Shown here piece by piece: positions 1 through 6,209 of a DNA stretch of 11,081 nt. The notes under the pieces are model-generated. The model did no database searches, was not told the DNA's origin, and saw nothing but the letters and a program-made list of their open reading frames with translations. The stretch lies in NCBI GenBank assembly GCA_031263345.1, contig JAISFY010000012.1, forward strand, positions 1 through 11,081, given 5' to 3'. Origin of the DNA: Holosporales bacterium. GTDB lineage: Bacteria > Pseudomonadota > Alphaproteobacteria > RUG11792. The translations under genes were made by a program, and so were the position numbers. Numbering within the stretch: the first letter of the stretch is position 1; each line of letters starts with the position of its first letter.

Positions 1-2
1 TT

Positions 3-155
3 TTTGAAATTTCCATATGGCCAGATTTACTCACAAAAATTAAAAAAGCCAGCGAAATCCCGTCATGGTACACCATAAAGGTGTTAGAAATTCGTCGCTG
101 CAGCATCCAAATGGTTGAAAAAAATTACATGATTCGCAGTATAGTTGATTTTTGA
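3..155 (+). CDS. C-terminal fragment of an unidentified protein
   Basis: An open frame enters from the left edge and stops at TGA 153-155, giving about 50 residues. The fragment is rich in Ile, Lys and Trp (it contains WPDLLTKIKK and PSWYTIKVLEIRRC) and ends IRSIVDF. Its amino-acid make-up looks like real protein, and the two other forward frames close within the first 80 bases. I do not recognise the family. It points the same way as the unknown gene at 438, about 280 bases downstream, so the two could belong to one locus, but the gap and a separate promoter-like sequence argue against tight coupling. The start lies outside the window. Confidence 0.45.
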   Translation, partial: FEISIWPDLLTKIKKASEIPSWYTIKVLEIRRCSIQMVEKNYMIRSIVDF

Positions 156-350
156 TCTAAAATCAATATTCATTTGTTATTTGTACTCATAAGATCGGTC
201 AATCTAATCTATTAGTATCTATTCCAGGACTCCTTATTAAGTAGAAGGGAAAATTTTATTACTAAATATTTTATGAAAATTTTTAGCAAAGCTTGATAGC
301 CTACCTAAGGCTGAAATATCATTGTAAATGAGGTAATTTAAGGCTCGAAA

Positions 351-380
351 TTAACTGAAATTTAACGGATATCATATAAA
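351..380 (+). promoter_or_regulatory. Possible sigma-70 promoter for the 438-1094 gene
   Basis: TTAACT (351-356) and TATAAA (375-380) are separated by 18 bases, matching the -35 and -10 consensus at four and five of six positions. It lies about 58 bases upstream of the ATG. In such AT-rich DNA, matches of this quality arise by chance, so this is tentative. The rest of 156-437 holds no open frame of note and only small hairpins, such as AGCCT/AGGCT at 298-312. Confidence 0.3.
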
Positions 381-398
381 ATACTGGAAAGATAATCG

Positions 399-419
399 TG
401 TCCTTATAGTAAAAGGACA
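399..419 (+). other. Hairpin in the leader of the 438-1094 gene
   Basis: TGTCCTT (399-405) and AAGGACA (413-419) form a perfect 7-base-pair stem with a 7-base loop. It ends 18 bases before the ATG at 438. No T-run follows, so it is not a terminator. It could affect translation of the downstream gene, whose own Shine-Dalgarno is only a weak GAGAG run. Confidence 0.4.
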
Positions 420-437
420 AGAACTGAGAGAGACAAG

Positions 438-1094
438 ATGCCACCGCGATTCAGACTCGGTCAGGATCCATCACAGTTTGGTCATCTAATTCATCCGTTT
501 GATATTGCAGAATTGGAAGAGCGGGTTTTTGCGGAAGCTACTAGGCAAGGAACAACGTCACCGCCAAATCTGTTCTGGCCGGGTGGTTTGGCAACTGGAA
601 TTAACCATGCATGTGAACCGCTAAGCGGTTACAAAGGAGGTGGGCAGGACGGAAATAACTGCATCCGTCTTGTTGCAATCACTGGAAACTTCAGCACTGG
701 TGTTTTTAACTATGGTGAGAATAATCTTCTAAAACTTGGCAGCATAAAATCATCTGTTATGTGGATTGTAATACCTCAAAATGTAGTCGGTGATGCATTA
801 GCTCAAAAGATTACTCAGGGATGTATTCAAAGTATGTCAGTGCTTTATCTGTCAAATCTATCGAATAACGACCAGAATTCAATACCAGTAATAGTTCGAG
901 CTATTGAATTTCAAACGTGTTACATAATATTCGTAGATCTCTTCAGTTCTCCATACCTAGTTGTTGTAGGTTTTTCATATCTTAGTCTCGTAATGACTAG
1001 GCAAGATCGTGATCCAACTGAAGATCACCAGGCTAGAGGTAACCGAGTTACCACCATCGATTTTAGTTCTGGTGGAGCTAAAAACTCTGCATAA
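438..1094 (+). CDS. Unrecognised 218-residue beta-rich protein
   Basis: I do not recognise this protein by sequence. It starts at ATG 438 behind a purine-rich stretch (GAGAGAGACAAG) and ends TAA 1092-1094. Residues 1-75 are polar, with a possible helix near 24-36 and a Gly-rich turn (KGGGQDG, 66-72). Residues 76-187 alternate short hydrophobic segments with polar turns (for example VMWIVIP 107-113 and YLVVVGFSYLSLVM 173-186), which suggests a beta-sheet fold. A charged loop 188-200 and a last strand VTTIDF follow. There is no signal peptide and no clear membrane helix. The length, strand pattern and tail loosely resemble tube proteins of type VI-like secretion systems (Hcp or Francisella IglC); this is a structural impression only. 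Neighbours give no help. That it is a gene is fairly sure; its function is open. Confidence 0.7.
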   Translation: MPPRFRLGQDPSQFGHLIHPFDIAELEERVFAEATRQGTTSPPNLFWPGGLATGINHACEPLSGYKGGGQDGNNCIRLVAITGNFSTGVFNYGENNLLKLGSIKSSVMWIVIPQNVVGDALAQKITQGCIQSMSVLYLSNLSNNDQNSIPVIVRAIEFQTCYIIFVDLFSSPYLVVVGFSYLSLVMTRQDRDPTEDHQARGNRVTTIDFSSGGAKNSA

Positions 1095-1171
1095 TAAATA
1101 TTAAAGGATTTTTCCAGAAATTCTTGACATCGAATAAGTAATTCATGATTTGAAGATGACTAAAGTTATAT

Positions 1172-1261
1172 AATCCTTTTTCTTTGAGACCAACGAAGAC
1201 GATCTTGCTGATCTAATCATAGAAGTAATTTTTATTAGCAACGGTCGTTGGTGAAAGGATT
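1172..1261 (+). ncRNA. Candidate structured RNA: nested three-part hairpin
   Basis: Three nested complementary pairs line up on one axis: AATCCTTT 1172-1179 with AAAGGATT 1254-1261; ACCAACGA 1189-1196 with TCGTTGGT 1245-1252; TTGCTGAT 1205-1212 with ATTAGCAA 1234-1241. That makes 24 pairs, 23 Watson-Crick and one G-T. The G-T pair would be G-U on a + strand transcript but a C-A mismatch on the - strand, which favours + strand RNA. The joints are uneven (9 against 1, and 8 against 3 bases) and the terminal loop has 21 bases. T-runs follow at 1271-1276 and 1280-1284, too far away for a standard terminator. It could be the 3' end structure of the upstream transcript, a small RNA, or a DNA element. 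No known RNA family is recognised. Confidence 0.35.
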
Positions 1262-1305
1262 TAAGCTACGTTTTTTGGGTTTTTCAGGGAAACTGTTGAA
1301 AACTC

Positions 1306-1314
1306 TGTGGATAA
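1306..1314 (-). promoter_or_regulatory. Perfect DnaA-box 9-mer
   Basis: The - strand reads TTATCCACA, the consensus DnaA-binding site, in an AT-rich gene-free stretch. One weaker match (CTATTCACA, two differences, 1485-1493, - strand) lies in the same stretch. A replication origin normally shows several boxes and an AT-rich unwinding element, so one perfect and one poor box do not establish oriC. It may be an isolated regulatory box or chance. Confidence 0.4.
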
Positions 1315-1386
1315 AAAATTTTAATAGTAATTTGATCCTGGTAATATGCGATGTTTAACCTTTTTGCTCAATTTTTGCTCGCTATC

Positions 1387-1408
1387 AAAAAAGACTAGAA
1401 AACCAGTC
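1387..1408 (-). terminator. Rho-independent terminator of the tamA-like gene
   Basis: Read on the - strand, GACTGG and CTAGTC form a 6-base-pair stem (one G-T pair) around a TTTT loop, followed directly by six T. It lies about 140 bases past the stop of the only - strand gene pointing this way. On the + strand no T-run follows the stem, so it works in one direction only. The stem is short. Confidence 0.55.
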
Positions 1409-1449
1409 ACTTGCTGGCATTTTTTAAATCTAATTTTTGAAGGTAATTT

Positions 1450-1478
1450 TTGACATATAGAATGGAAATTTTTACACT
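1450..1478 (+). promoter_or_regulatory. Promoter-like sequence facing the tamA 3' end
   Basis: A perfect TTGACA (1450-1455) sits 17 bases before TACACT (1473-1478). A transcript would run rightward and antisense into the end of the tamA-like gene, where no + strand gene exists for 2 kb. Either a chance match in AT-rich DNA or the start of an antisense RNA. Confidence 0.3.
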
Positions 1479-1548
1479 GAAAATTGTGAATAGTTTTGCA
1501 AGTTTAGCTAAATTATGAAATTTTCATTAGAGGTTTATCGCGGCAATG

Positions 1549-3414
1549 CTAAAAGGCCTGTCCTATGCTAATATAAATGTTAAATCTCGAATCGAGGTGT
1601 TTTTTATCGTCGTTAGCTAATTTTCTTCGCTTGCATGGAAAGGCCAGATCAAATCTAATGGGCCCAAGCGGAGTATAGTATCTGAGACCAAATCCAAAAC
1701 CATACATTGGCTTATAGAAAGGTTTTGGGAGCTTCGAAGAGTATACATTCCCTCCCTCTAAAAAGACTGCAACTCCCAGATCTTCTGAGATCCTGTACCT
1801 AGGCTCGACTCCAAATTCGAAAAGAGATTCCCCACCGAGGGGCTTGTTATCAGCGCTATACTCGCCGATTTTCTGATAGCCATACCCTCGAACTGAATGT
1901 GCTCCGCCAGCAAAAAACAGTTTATCTCTCGGGATTGTATTATTCTGATTTCTAATGATGGAGCCAAATTTGACGTATGAGGCTATGACCATTTTATTTC
2001 TGAATGAGTTTTTCATGATTGGAAGATAAGTTGATAATTTTCCGCTTACGATGGCGATCGTTTTCAGGTTACTGAAGTATGGAGTAATCATTCCTGAGCA
2101 AACTATTCCCTTTTGTGGATCTAAAAAGTTGTCAGAGGAATCGAAATTAACTCCAATGGGTATTCCAATAGCACTAAACCTAGTCTTTTCGTTATCTATA
2201 GCTGAGGTTTCACTAATGATGTCGGCTTGCTCTTTGATGGCCATAGTTATATTATCCTTCGTTCTGGAGTATTCGAAGCATGCTCCAGCCCCAATCCTAA
2301 ATCCTCGATTAATCGTGTTCCATAATATGCTTTCACCGCCGAATTTAGAGACATTATAAGTTGGAACGTTTTCTTTTACATAGAAAAGCTGCGAGGCCAG
2401 TTCCTGCATTTTTCCAAAGAGATCATAATTGTTGTATTTTATTCGGCCGGTTTTGGTATTTTTAGAAAAATCCAGTAAAGTTCCGAAGCGAGCTCCTTTT
2501 CCGTCGATATTGTAATGTGTCCACGACAAAGCAATACCAAATTTTTCTGTAGTTCCATATTTGATACCAGCCGAAATATCTCGAAGGGGCGCCTCCTCGA
2601 TACTTACGATCGCTGTGGTGTGAGAAATACTTGGATCCTTAGGATCGGGTATCCGATCGGTCAAAGTAACATCAATGACCGCGAAAATACCGGTGTCCAT
2701 CAGATCCGTTTTTGTGTTTTCTATTTTTTTTGTGTCATATATTTCTCCATTACACCAAAGAATTCTATTTCTTATAAATGGCTCAATTAAATCTGGAGAT
2801 TTTTTACTTTTTATTTTCAGTACAGTTTTGTCGATAATGGTTATTCCGTTTAGATTGATTCGGAATATGGCCTTCGCTCTTTTTTGTGATTGATCGATTT
2901 CGAGTTCAGCCATTTCGACGTGAACAAAGGCATAGCCAATTTCCTTGAAGTAATTATTCATATTCTCGACAACATCTGCCAATTGCTTCGTATCAATATA
3001 TGCCTGGCGGTCAATGCGACCGATTTCAAACAGCTGATCAGAGGTTAGGCTAGCTTTATAGGTAGGATCATCAAAAATTAAAACGATATCAGACAATTTA
3101 TATCGCTCATTTAAAACGACGTGAAAGATGACTTTATCTTTTTCTAGATTTGTTGAAATTTTAGCCTCGAAATATCCAAAAGATTTCAATACGTTTAAAA
3201 TGGCATCAACATCGTTTTCTAGTCGAAAACGATCGATTATTGGGTCTCCAGAAAACTTTTTCTTATTCCAGGGAGAGGTAATCTGGTCCAAGGCCAGCTG
3301 AAGGATCTCCGTTTGATTAATACCGGTTATAACGATTTCGTGAGCTATAAGGCTAGAAAGTAACTCGCTTATGGTGAAGGCAATGATTATAATAAACTTA
3401 GAAAATGTTTTCAT
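1549..3414 (-). CDS. tamA: Omp85-family outer-membrane assembly protein, TamA-like
   Basis: 621 residues. Residues 1-24 form a signal peptide (MKTFSKF, then a hydrophobic stretch ending SSLIA/HE). Residues about 25-265 fit three POTRA repeats, and about 270-621 a 16-stranded Omp85 barrel. The lid-loop motif VRGY is clear (Arg509), and the end has the typical GPIRFDLAFP strand and a final Phe, the C-terminal signal for outer-membrane insertion. Length and POTRA count fit TamA (about 580 residues, three POTRA) rather than BamA (five POTRA, over 750). TamA family proteins sit in the outer membrane and, with TamB, help insert surface proteins or move lipid. No tamB follows here: downstream is a gene-free stretch. 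The start ATG at 3412-3414 is backed by GAGGTGA six bases upstream. Divergent from iscS. The TamA rather than generic Omp85 label is an inference. Confidence 0.85.
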   Translation of the reverse strand: MKTFSKFIIIIAFTISELLSSLIAHEIVITGINQTEILQLALDQITSPWNKKKFSGDPIIDRFRLENDVDAILNVLKSFGYFEAKISTNLEKDKVIFHVVLNERYKLSDIVLIFDDPTYKASLTSDQLFEIGRIDRQAYIDTKQLADVVENMNNYFKEIGYAFVHVEMAELEIDQSQKRAKAIFRINLNGITIIDKTVLKIKSKKSPDLIEPFIRNRILWCNGEIYDTKKIENTKTDLMDTGIFAVIDVTLTDRIPDPKDPSISHTTAIVSIEEAPLRDISAGIKYGTTEKFGIALSWTHYNIDGKGARFGTLLDFSKNTKTGRIKYNNYDLFGKMQELASQLFYVKENVPTYNVSKFGGESILWNTINRGFRIGAGACFEYSRTKDNITMAIKEQADIISETSAIDNEKTRFSAIGIPIGVNFDSSDNFLDPQKGIVCSGMITPYFSNLKTIAIVSGKLSTYLPIMKNSFRNKMVIASYVKFGSIIRNQNNTIPRDKLFFAGGAHSVRGYGYQKIGEYSADNKPLGGESLFEFGVEPRYRISEDLGVAVFLEGGNVYSSKLPKPFYKPMYGFGFGLRYYTPLGPIRFDLAFPCKRRKLANDDKKHLDSRFNIYISIGQAF

Positions 3415-3593
3415 TGATCGTCACCTCTGAGGGCAAAGACGGCTCCCTTCGCGGTGCATCCAAAACCTAAAGTACCCATTTTCAATTTTATGAAAAAAGC
3501 TCTCGCGAATCCATAAGATCAGTTTACCAATCCCTTTGATAGTTTTTTAAACTTGGCATCTTTCTGCAGAGCCTGGTGGTGGATCTAATCCTT

Positions 3594-3602
3594 TGGTATA
3601 AT
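3594..3602 (+). promoter_or_regulatory. Extended -10 promoter for iscS-iscUA-ruvA
   Basis: TGGTATAAT is an extended -10 element (TGN plus a perfect TATAAT at 3597-3602) about 60 bases upstream of the iscS ATG. No good -35 sits 17 bases upstream, as is common for extended -10 promoters. The predicted transcript start falls inside a quasi-palindrome (GCCCACT 3603-3609 with AGT-C-GGGC 3614-3621) that could be an operator. I cannot match it to a known IscR site, and no iscR is in the window. The rest of the divergent gap 3415-3662 shows no gene. Confidence 0.5.
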
Positions 3603-3662
3603 GCCCACTCTGGCAGTCGGGCCAAATTTAGTTTTCCATTTTTTTTTGTACGGAGGGGTCAT

Positions 3663-4892
3663 ATGAAATCTTTGCCCATATATTTGGATTATGCTGCGAC
3701 GACCCCATGCTCACATAGTGTTCTGGATGCGATGCTTCCATATTTTACTGAATTCTACGGAAATCCACATTCTCTACACGCTTTTGGATTCAATGCCCTC
3801 AAAGCTTTAACGAAGGCCAGAGATGAAGTTGCCGGTCTGATTAAGGCCGATCCAGAAGAAATCGTATTTACGAGTGGATCGACAGAATCGAGCAAAATCG
3901 CCATCGAGCGAGCAGCCATCTTTCTATCTGCAACAGGACGGAAGAAATTTATTACCACAGAATCCGAACACAAATCCGTTTTAGATTGTGCAGATTCACT
4001 AAAATCCAGAGGAATTGACGTTTCTTATCTGAAAGTGAAGAACGATGGCCTCGTAGATTTTGAACATTTAGATAGCATTTTGGATGCGTCAGTTGGCTTA
4101 CTTTCAATTTGCATGATTAACAACGAAACCGGAGTCCGACAGGATATCAAAAGAATTGTAGAATTATGTCGCATGAATGGTGTTTTACTGCATGCCGATG
4201 CAACTCAAGCCTTCGGTAAAATCTCGCTTGATGTTCGGGATCTAGGTATCGATTTTTTGAGTGCTTCAGCTCATAAGGTTTACGGACCGAAAGGAGTTGG
4301 GATTCTCTTTTTTAAAAAAACGAATAAAAAACTCCTAAGAATTCCGATGGCGAATCGCGATGTGGAATCCGGAATAAGAGCCGGGACCGTTCCGGTGACC
4401 CTTTGTGTCGGAATGGGAAAGGCGGCAGAAATTGCGGGATCTGAGATGGGTAACGATCTCGCCAGAATTTCTAAACTCAAAACTCTTCTAATAAAGAGTC
4501 TATCACACTCCCTCGATGAAATTTATATCAATGGATCGGTTGAATCCAATTATCCAGGGATTGTCAATATCAGCTTTAGGGGTTGCGAAGGCGAGGCTCT
4601 AATGATGGAATGCAAGAGAATTGCCGTCTCTTCTGGATCTGCCTGTACTTCCAATAGACTGTCGATCTCTCATGTTCTAAATGGTATGGGTATTCCACCG
4701 GACATAGCTCAATCCTCTATTAGAATTTCAATCGGAAAGCCGACGACTGAATCCGATATTTTAATCGCAATAGAAGACTTAATTGCAGCGACTACAAAAT
4801 TAAGACAAATGAGTCCAATCTGGGATATGATAAAGGCCGGGATGGATATTGGCAGTATATTTGAGGGAAAGCACTGCGATTATGCTGTATAG
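3663..4892 (+). CDS. iscS: Cysteine desulfurase IscS
   Basis: A PLP enzyme that takes sulfur from cysteine, leaving alanine, and hands the persulfide to the Fe-S scaffold in the cytoplasm. The 409-residue chain begins MKSLPIYLDYAATTP; this ATG has GGAGGGG just upstream, so an in-frame upstream extension of 29 codons is rejected. His103 (ESEHKS), Lys205 for PLP (SAHKVYGPKGVG) and the sulfur-carrying Cys328 (SSGSACTS) all sit where E. coli IscS has them, give or take one. The tail SPIWDMIKAGMDIGSI matches the IscS-type C-terminus that docks IscU, so IscS rather than SufS or NifS. One oddity: the usual Gly-rich GGGHE/GGGQE segment before RSGT reads ANRDVESGIRAGT. The last 11 bases overlap the next gene. 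iscR, normally upstream, is absent. Confidence 0.96.
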   Translation: MKSLPIYLDYAATTPCSHSVLDAMLPYFTEFYGNPHSLHAFGFNALKALTKARDEVAGLIKADPEEIVFTSGSTESSKIAIERAAIFLSATGRKKFITTESEHKSVLDCADSLKSRGIDVSYLKVKNDGLVDFEHLDSILDASVGLLSICMINNETGVRQDIKRIVELCRMNGVLLHADATQAFGKISLDVRDLGIDFLSASAHKVYGPKGVGILFFKKTNKKLLRIPMANRDVESGIRAGTVPVTLCVGMGKAAEIAGSEMGNDLARISKLKTLLIKSLSHSLDEIYINGSVESNYPGIVNISFRGCEGEALMMECKRIAVSSGSACTSNRLSISHVLNGMGIPPDIAQSSIRISIGKPTTESDILIAIEDLIAATTKLRQMSPIWDMIKAGMDIGSIFEGKHCDYAV

Positions 4893-5601
4893 CGAGAAAA
4901 CACTTCGTTATTACGAGAATCTGAAAAATATAGGAGAAATGGATGATCGTTTAAAAAATGTTGGAACTGGGATCGTAGGATCGCCTTTGTGTGGGGATGT
5001 TATGAAGTTACAGCTGTTTTTTGACGATAGTGGAACAATTCAGGATGCAAAATATAAGGTCTTTGGTTGCGTTTCTGCGATCGCTTCGATGGAATTGGCA
5101 GCAACGGTCTTGAAGGGGCGGACGATCGATGAGGCACTAAAAATCAAAAACGACGACTTAGCAGATTTGCTAGAATTGTCGGAGATTAAAAGACATTGCT
5201 CCGTCCTGGCGAAGGAGGTTATTGAGTCTGCTATTAGCAACTACATGAACAAACAAAAGAATGAGGTAGGAATGATTACCGTAACTGATGGAGCACTCAT
5301 CAAATTACGAGAGCTCATTAAGGAGCAGAATGCGAAAGGAATCATGATCACAACCGAAGAAAATGGGTGCTCAGGATTCCAGTATTCTTTATCGTATGAG
5401 CCGAATGAAGATGGCGAAAAGAAGAATAAAAACAGTATTGTTGTCGATGGAGTATCGTTTTTCTATGATGCAGAAACAGAACCTATAATTAACGGTCTCA
5501 GAATAGATATTATTGAAAGTATTCTAGGTCCGGGTTTTACGGTGACTAATAAAAATCAGAGCACGTGTCAGAATTGTACATGTGGTCGCAGGAGAGAATG
5601 A
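4882..5601 (+). CDS. IscU-IscA fusion: Fe-S scaffold plus A-type carrier
   Basis: 239 residues. Residues 1-125 are IscU: Cys37, Asp39, Cys63, His105 and Cys106 fall at the E. coli IscU positions, inside GSPLCGDVMKLQ, VFGCVSAIAS and KRHCSVLA. Residues 131-239 are an IscA/HesB domain with ENGCSGFQY (Cys163) and a C-terminal STCQNCTCG. So scaffold and A-type cluster carrier share one chain, which is unusual; they are normally separate neighbours. The HscA-binding LPPVK motif reads LSEIK (99-103), and the usual CGCG tail of IscA has an extra Cys-x-x (Cys229, 232, 234). ATG 4882 matches the known IscU N-terminus (MLYSEK); a TTG 33 bases upstream is the alternative. It overlaps iscS by 11 bases and ruvA by four. 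No hscB, hscA or fdx follows. Confidence 0.93.
   Translation: MLYSEKTLRYYENLKNIGEMDDRLKNVGTGIVGSPLCGDVMKLQLFFDDSGTIQDAKYKVFGCVSAIASMELAATVLKGRTIDEALKIKNDDLADLLELSEIKRHCSVLAKEVIESAISNYMNKQKNEVGMITVTDGALIKLRELIKEQNAKGIMITTEENGCSGFQYSLSYEPNEDGEKKNKNSIVVDGVSFFYDAETEPIINGLRIDIIESILGPGFTVTNKNQSTCQNCTCGRRRE
5263..5274 (+). promoter_or_regulatory. Internal ribosome-binding site and ATG within iscU-iscA
   Basis: GAGGTAGGA directly precedes an in-frame ATG (5272-5274) exactly at the start of the IscA domain (MITVTDGAL, residue 131). GAGG is five bases from the ATG. The cell could therefore make free IscA as well as the fusion, or this may be a relic of the time when the genes were separate. The same bases read GAG GTA GGA in the fusion frame. 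Confidence 0.4.
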
Positions 5602-6176
5602 TTGCGAAGTTACGAGGGGTTGTCGATTCTATTCTTGACGACTCTATACTTTTGGAAGTCCACGGTATCTGTTTTCAGGTATTCGTTTCTTCCAGATGCA
5701 AGAAATCGATCAGGGTCGGTGATGATCTGGTTCTCAGGATCTTGCACATCTTTAAACAGGAGGGGCAAACCCTCTGTGGGTTTCAAAATGATGAGGAAAT
5801 CGGAATTTTTAAGGCATTGTTGGATGTTCGAGGAATCGGAATCAAGTCGTCTTTATCCATTTTATCGGAGCTATCCATCGAAGAAATAGCGATGGCCGTA
5901 ATCGATCAAGATGCGACCATGCTTTGTAGAGCGGAAGGAGTTGGAAAAAAGACTGCAGAGCGCATATTACTGGAATTAAAAGGAAAAACCATTCCAAAAA
6001 TCAGCGATATTAAATTGGTTGGAAATGGTGTAATCGGAGATGCAATTCTGGGTTTGCTTAGTTTGGGATATAAGAAGGACAGCATCATAAAAGTTGTAAG
6101 TAATATAGCGGAAAAAATCGGGCAGAAGGCGACGACGAGCGATATAATCGTCCAAAGTCTTAAAGAACTGAAATAG
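5598..6176 (+). CDS. ruvA: Holliday junction DNA helicase subunit RuvA
   Basis: 192 residues, near the usual 190-205. RuvA tetramers bind the four-way junction and load RuvB, which drives branch migration in recombination repair. The N-terminal OB-fold starts MIAKLRGVV, matching the family start MIGxLRG. Two helix-hairpin-helix motifs follow: RGIGIKSS (78-85) and EGVGKKTAER (113-122, with KTAER as in E. coli). A linker and the small RuvB-contacting domain III (about 145-192) complete it. The start ATG shares an ATGA overlap with the iscU-iscA stop, with AGGAG upstream, so it is translationally coupled to the Fe-S genes. A start 33 bases upstream is possible but does not fit the family. ruvB and ruvC are not in the window. 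It ends 31 bases before the convergent valS. Confidence 0.96.
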   Translation: MIAKLRGVVDSILDDSILLEVHGICFQVFVSSRCKKSIRVGDDLVLRILHIFKQEGQTLCGFQNDEEIGIFKALLDVRGIGIKSSLSILSELSIEEIAMAVIDQDATMLCRAEGVGKKTAERILLELKGKTIPKISDIKLVGNGVIGDAILGLLSLGYKKDSIIKVVSNIAEKIGQKATTSDIIVQSLKELK

Positions 6177-6192
6177 GACATGAGATAACTCG

Positions 6193-6209
6193 AAAAAGTG
6201 GAGGCCACT
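6193..6209 (-). terminator. Likely terminator at the valS stop codon
   Basis: On the - strand, AGTGG and CCACT (6209-6205 and 6201-6197 by reverse complement) form a 5-base-pair stem with a 3-base loop, followed by a run of T (to 6193). The stem begins inside the valS TAG. It is short, so it may be weak. No matching T-run serves ruvA on the + strand, and no separate ruvA terminator is visible in the 31-base gap. Confidence 0.45.

Larger units (their letters stand above)
1095..1548. other. AT-rich gene-free stretch of about 450 bases
   Basis: No coding frame of worth lies here; the sequence is T-rich (one 60-base line counted by hand, 1321-1380, is 30% G+C). It separates the unknown + strand gene from the 3' end of the tamA-like gene on the - strand. 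What it does hold is listed separately: a long nested inverted repeat (1172-1261), one DnaA-box 9-mer (1306-1314), a - strand terminator (1387-1408) and a good promoter match facing right (1450-1478). A TATAAT at 1169-1174 has no well-placed -35 partner. Confidence 0.7.

Noticed and set aside
1515..1527. Palindrome ATGAAA-T-TTTCAT
   Set aside because: Short and AT-only in AT-rich DNA; expected by chance.
3576..3662. 29-codon N-terminal extension of IscS
   Set aside because: ATG 3663 has a strong ribosome-binding site and matches the family start; the extension would overlap the -10 element.
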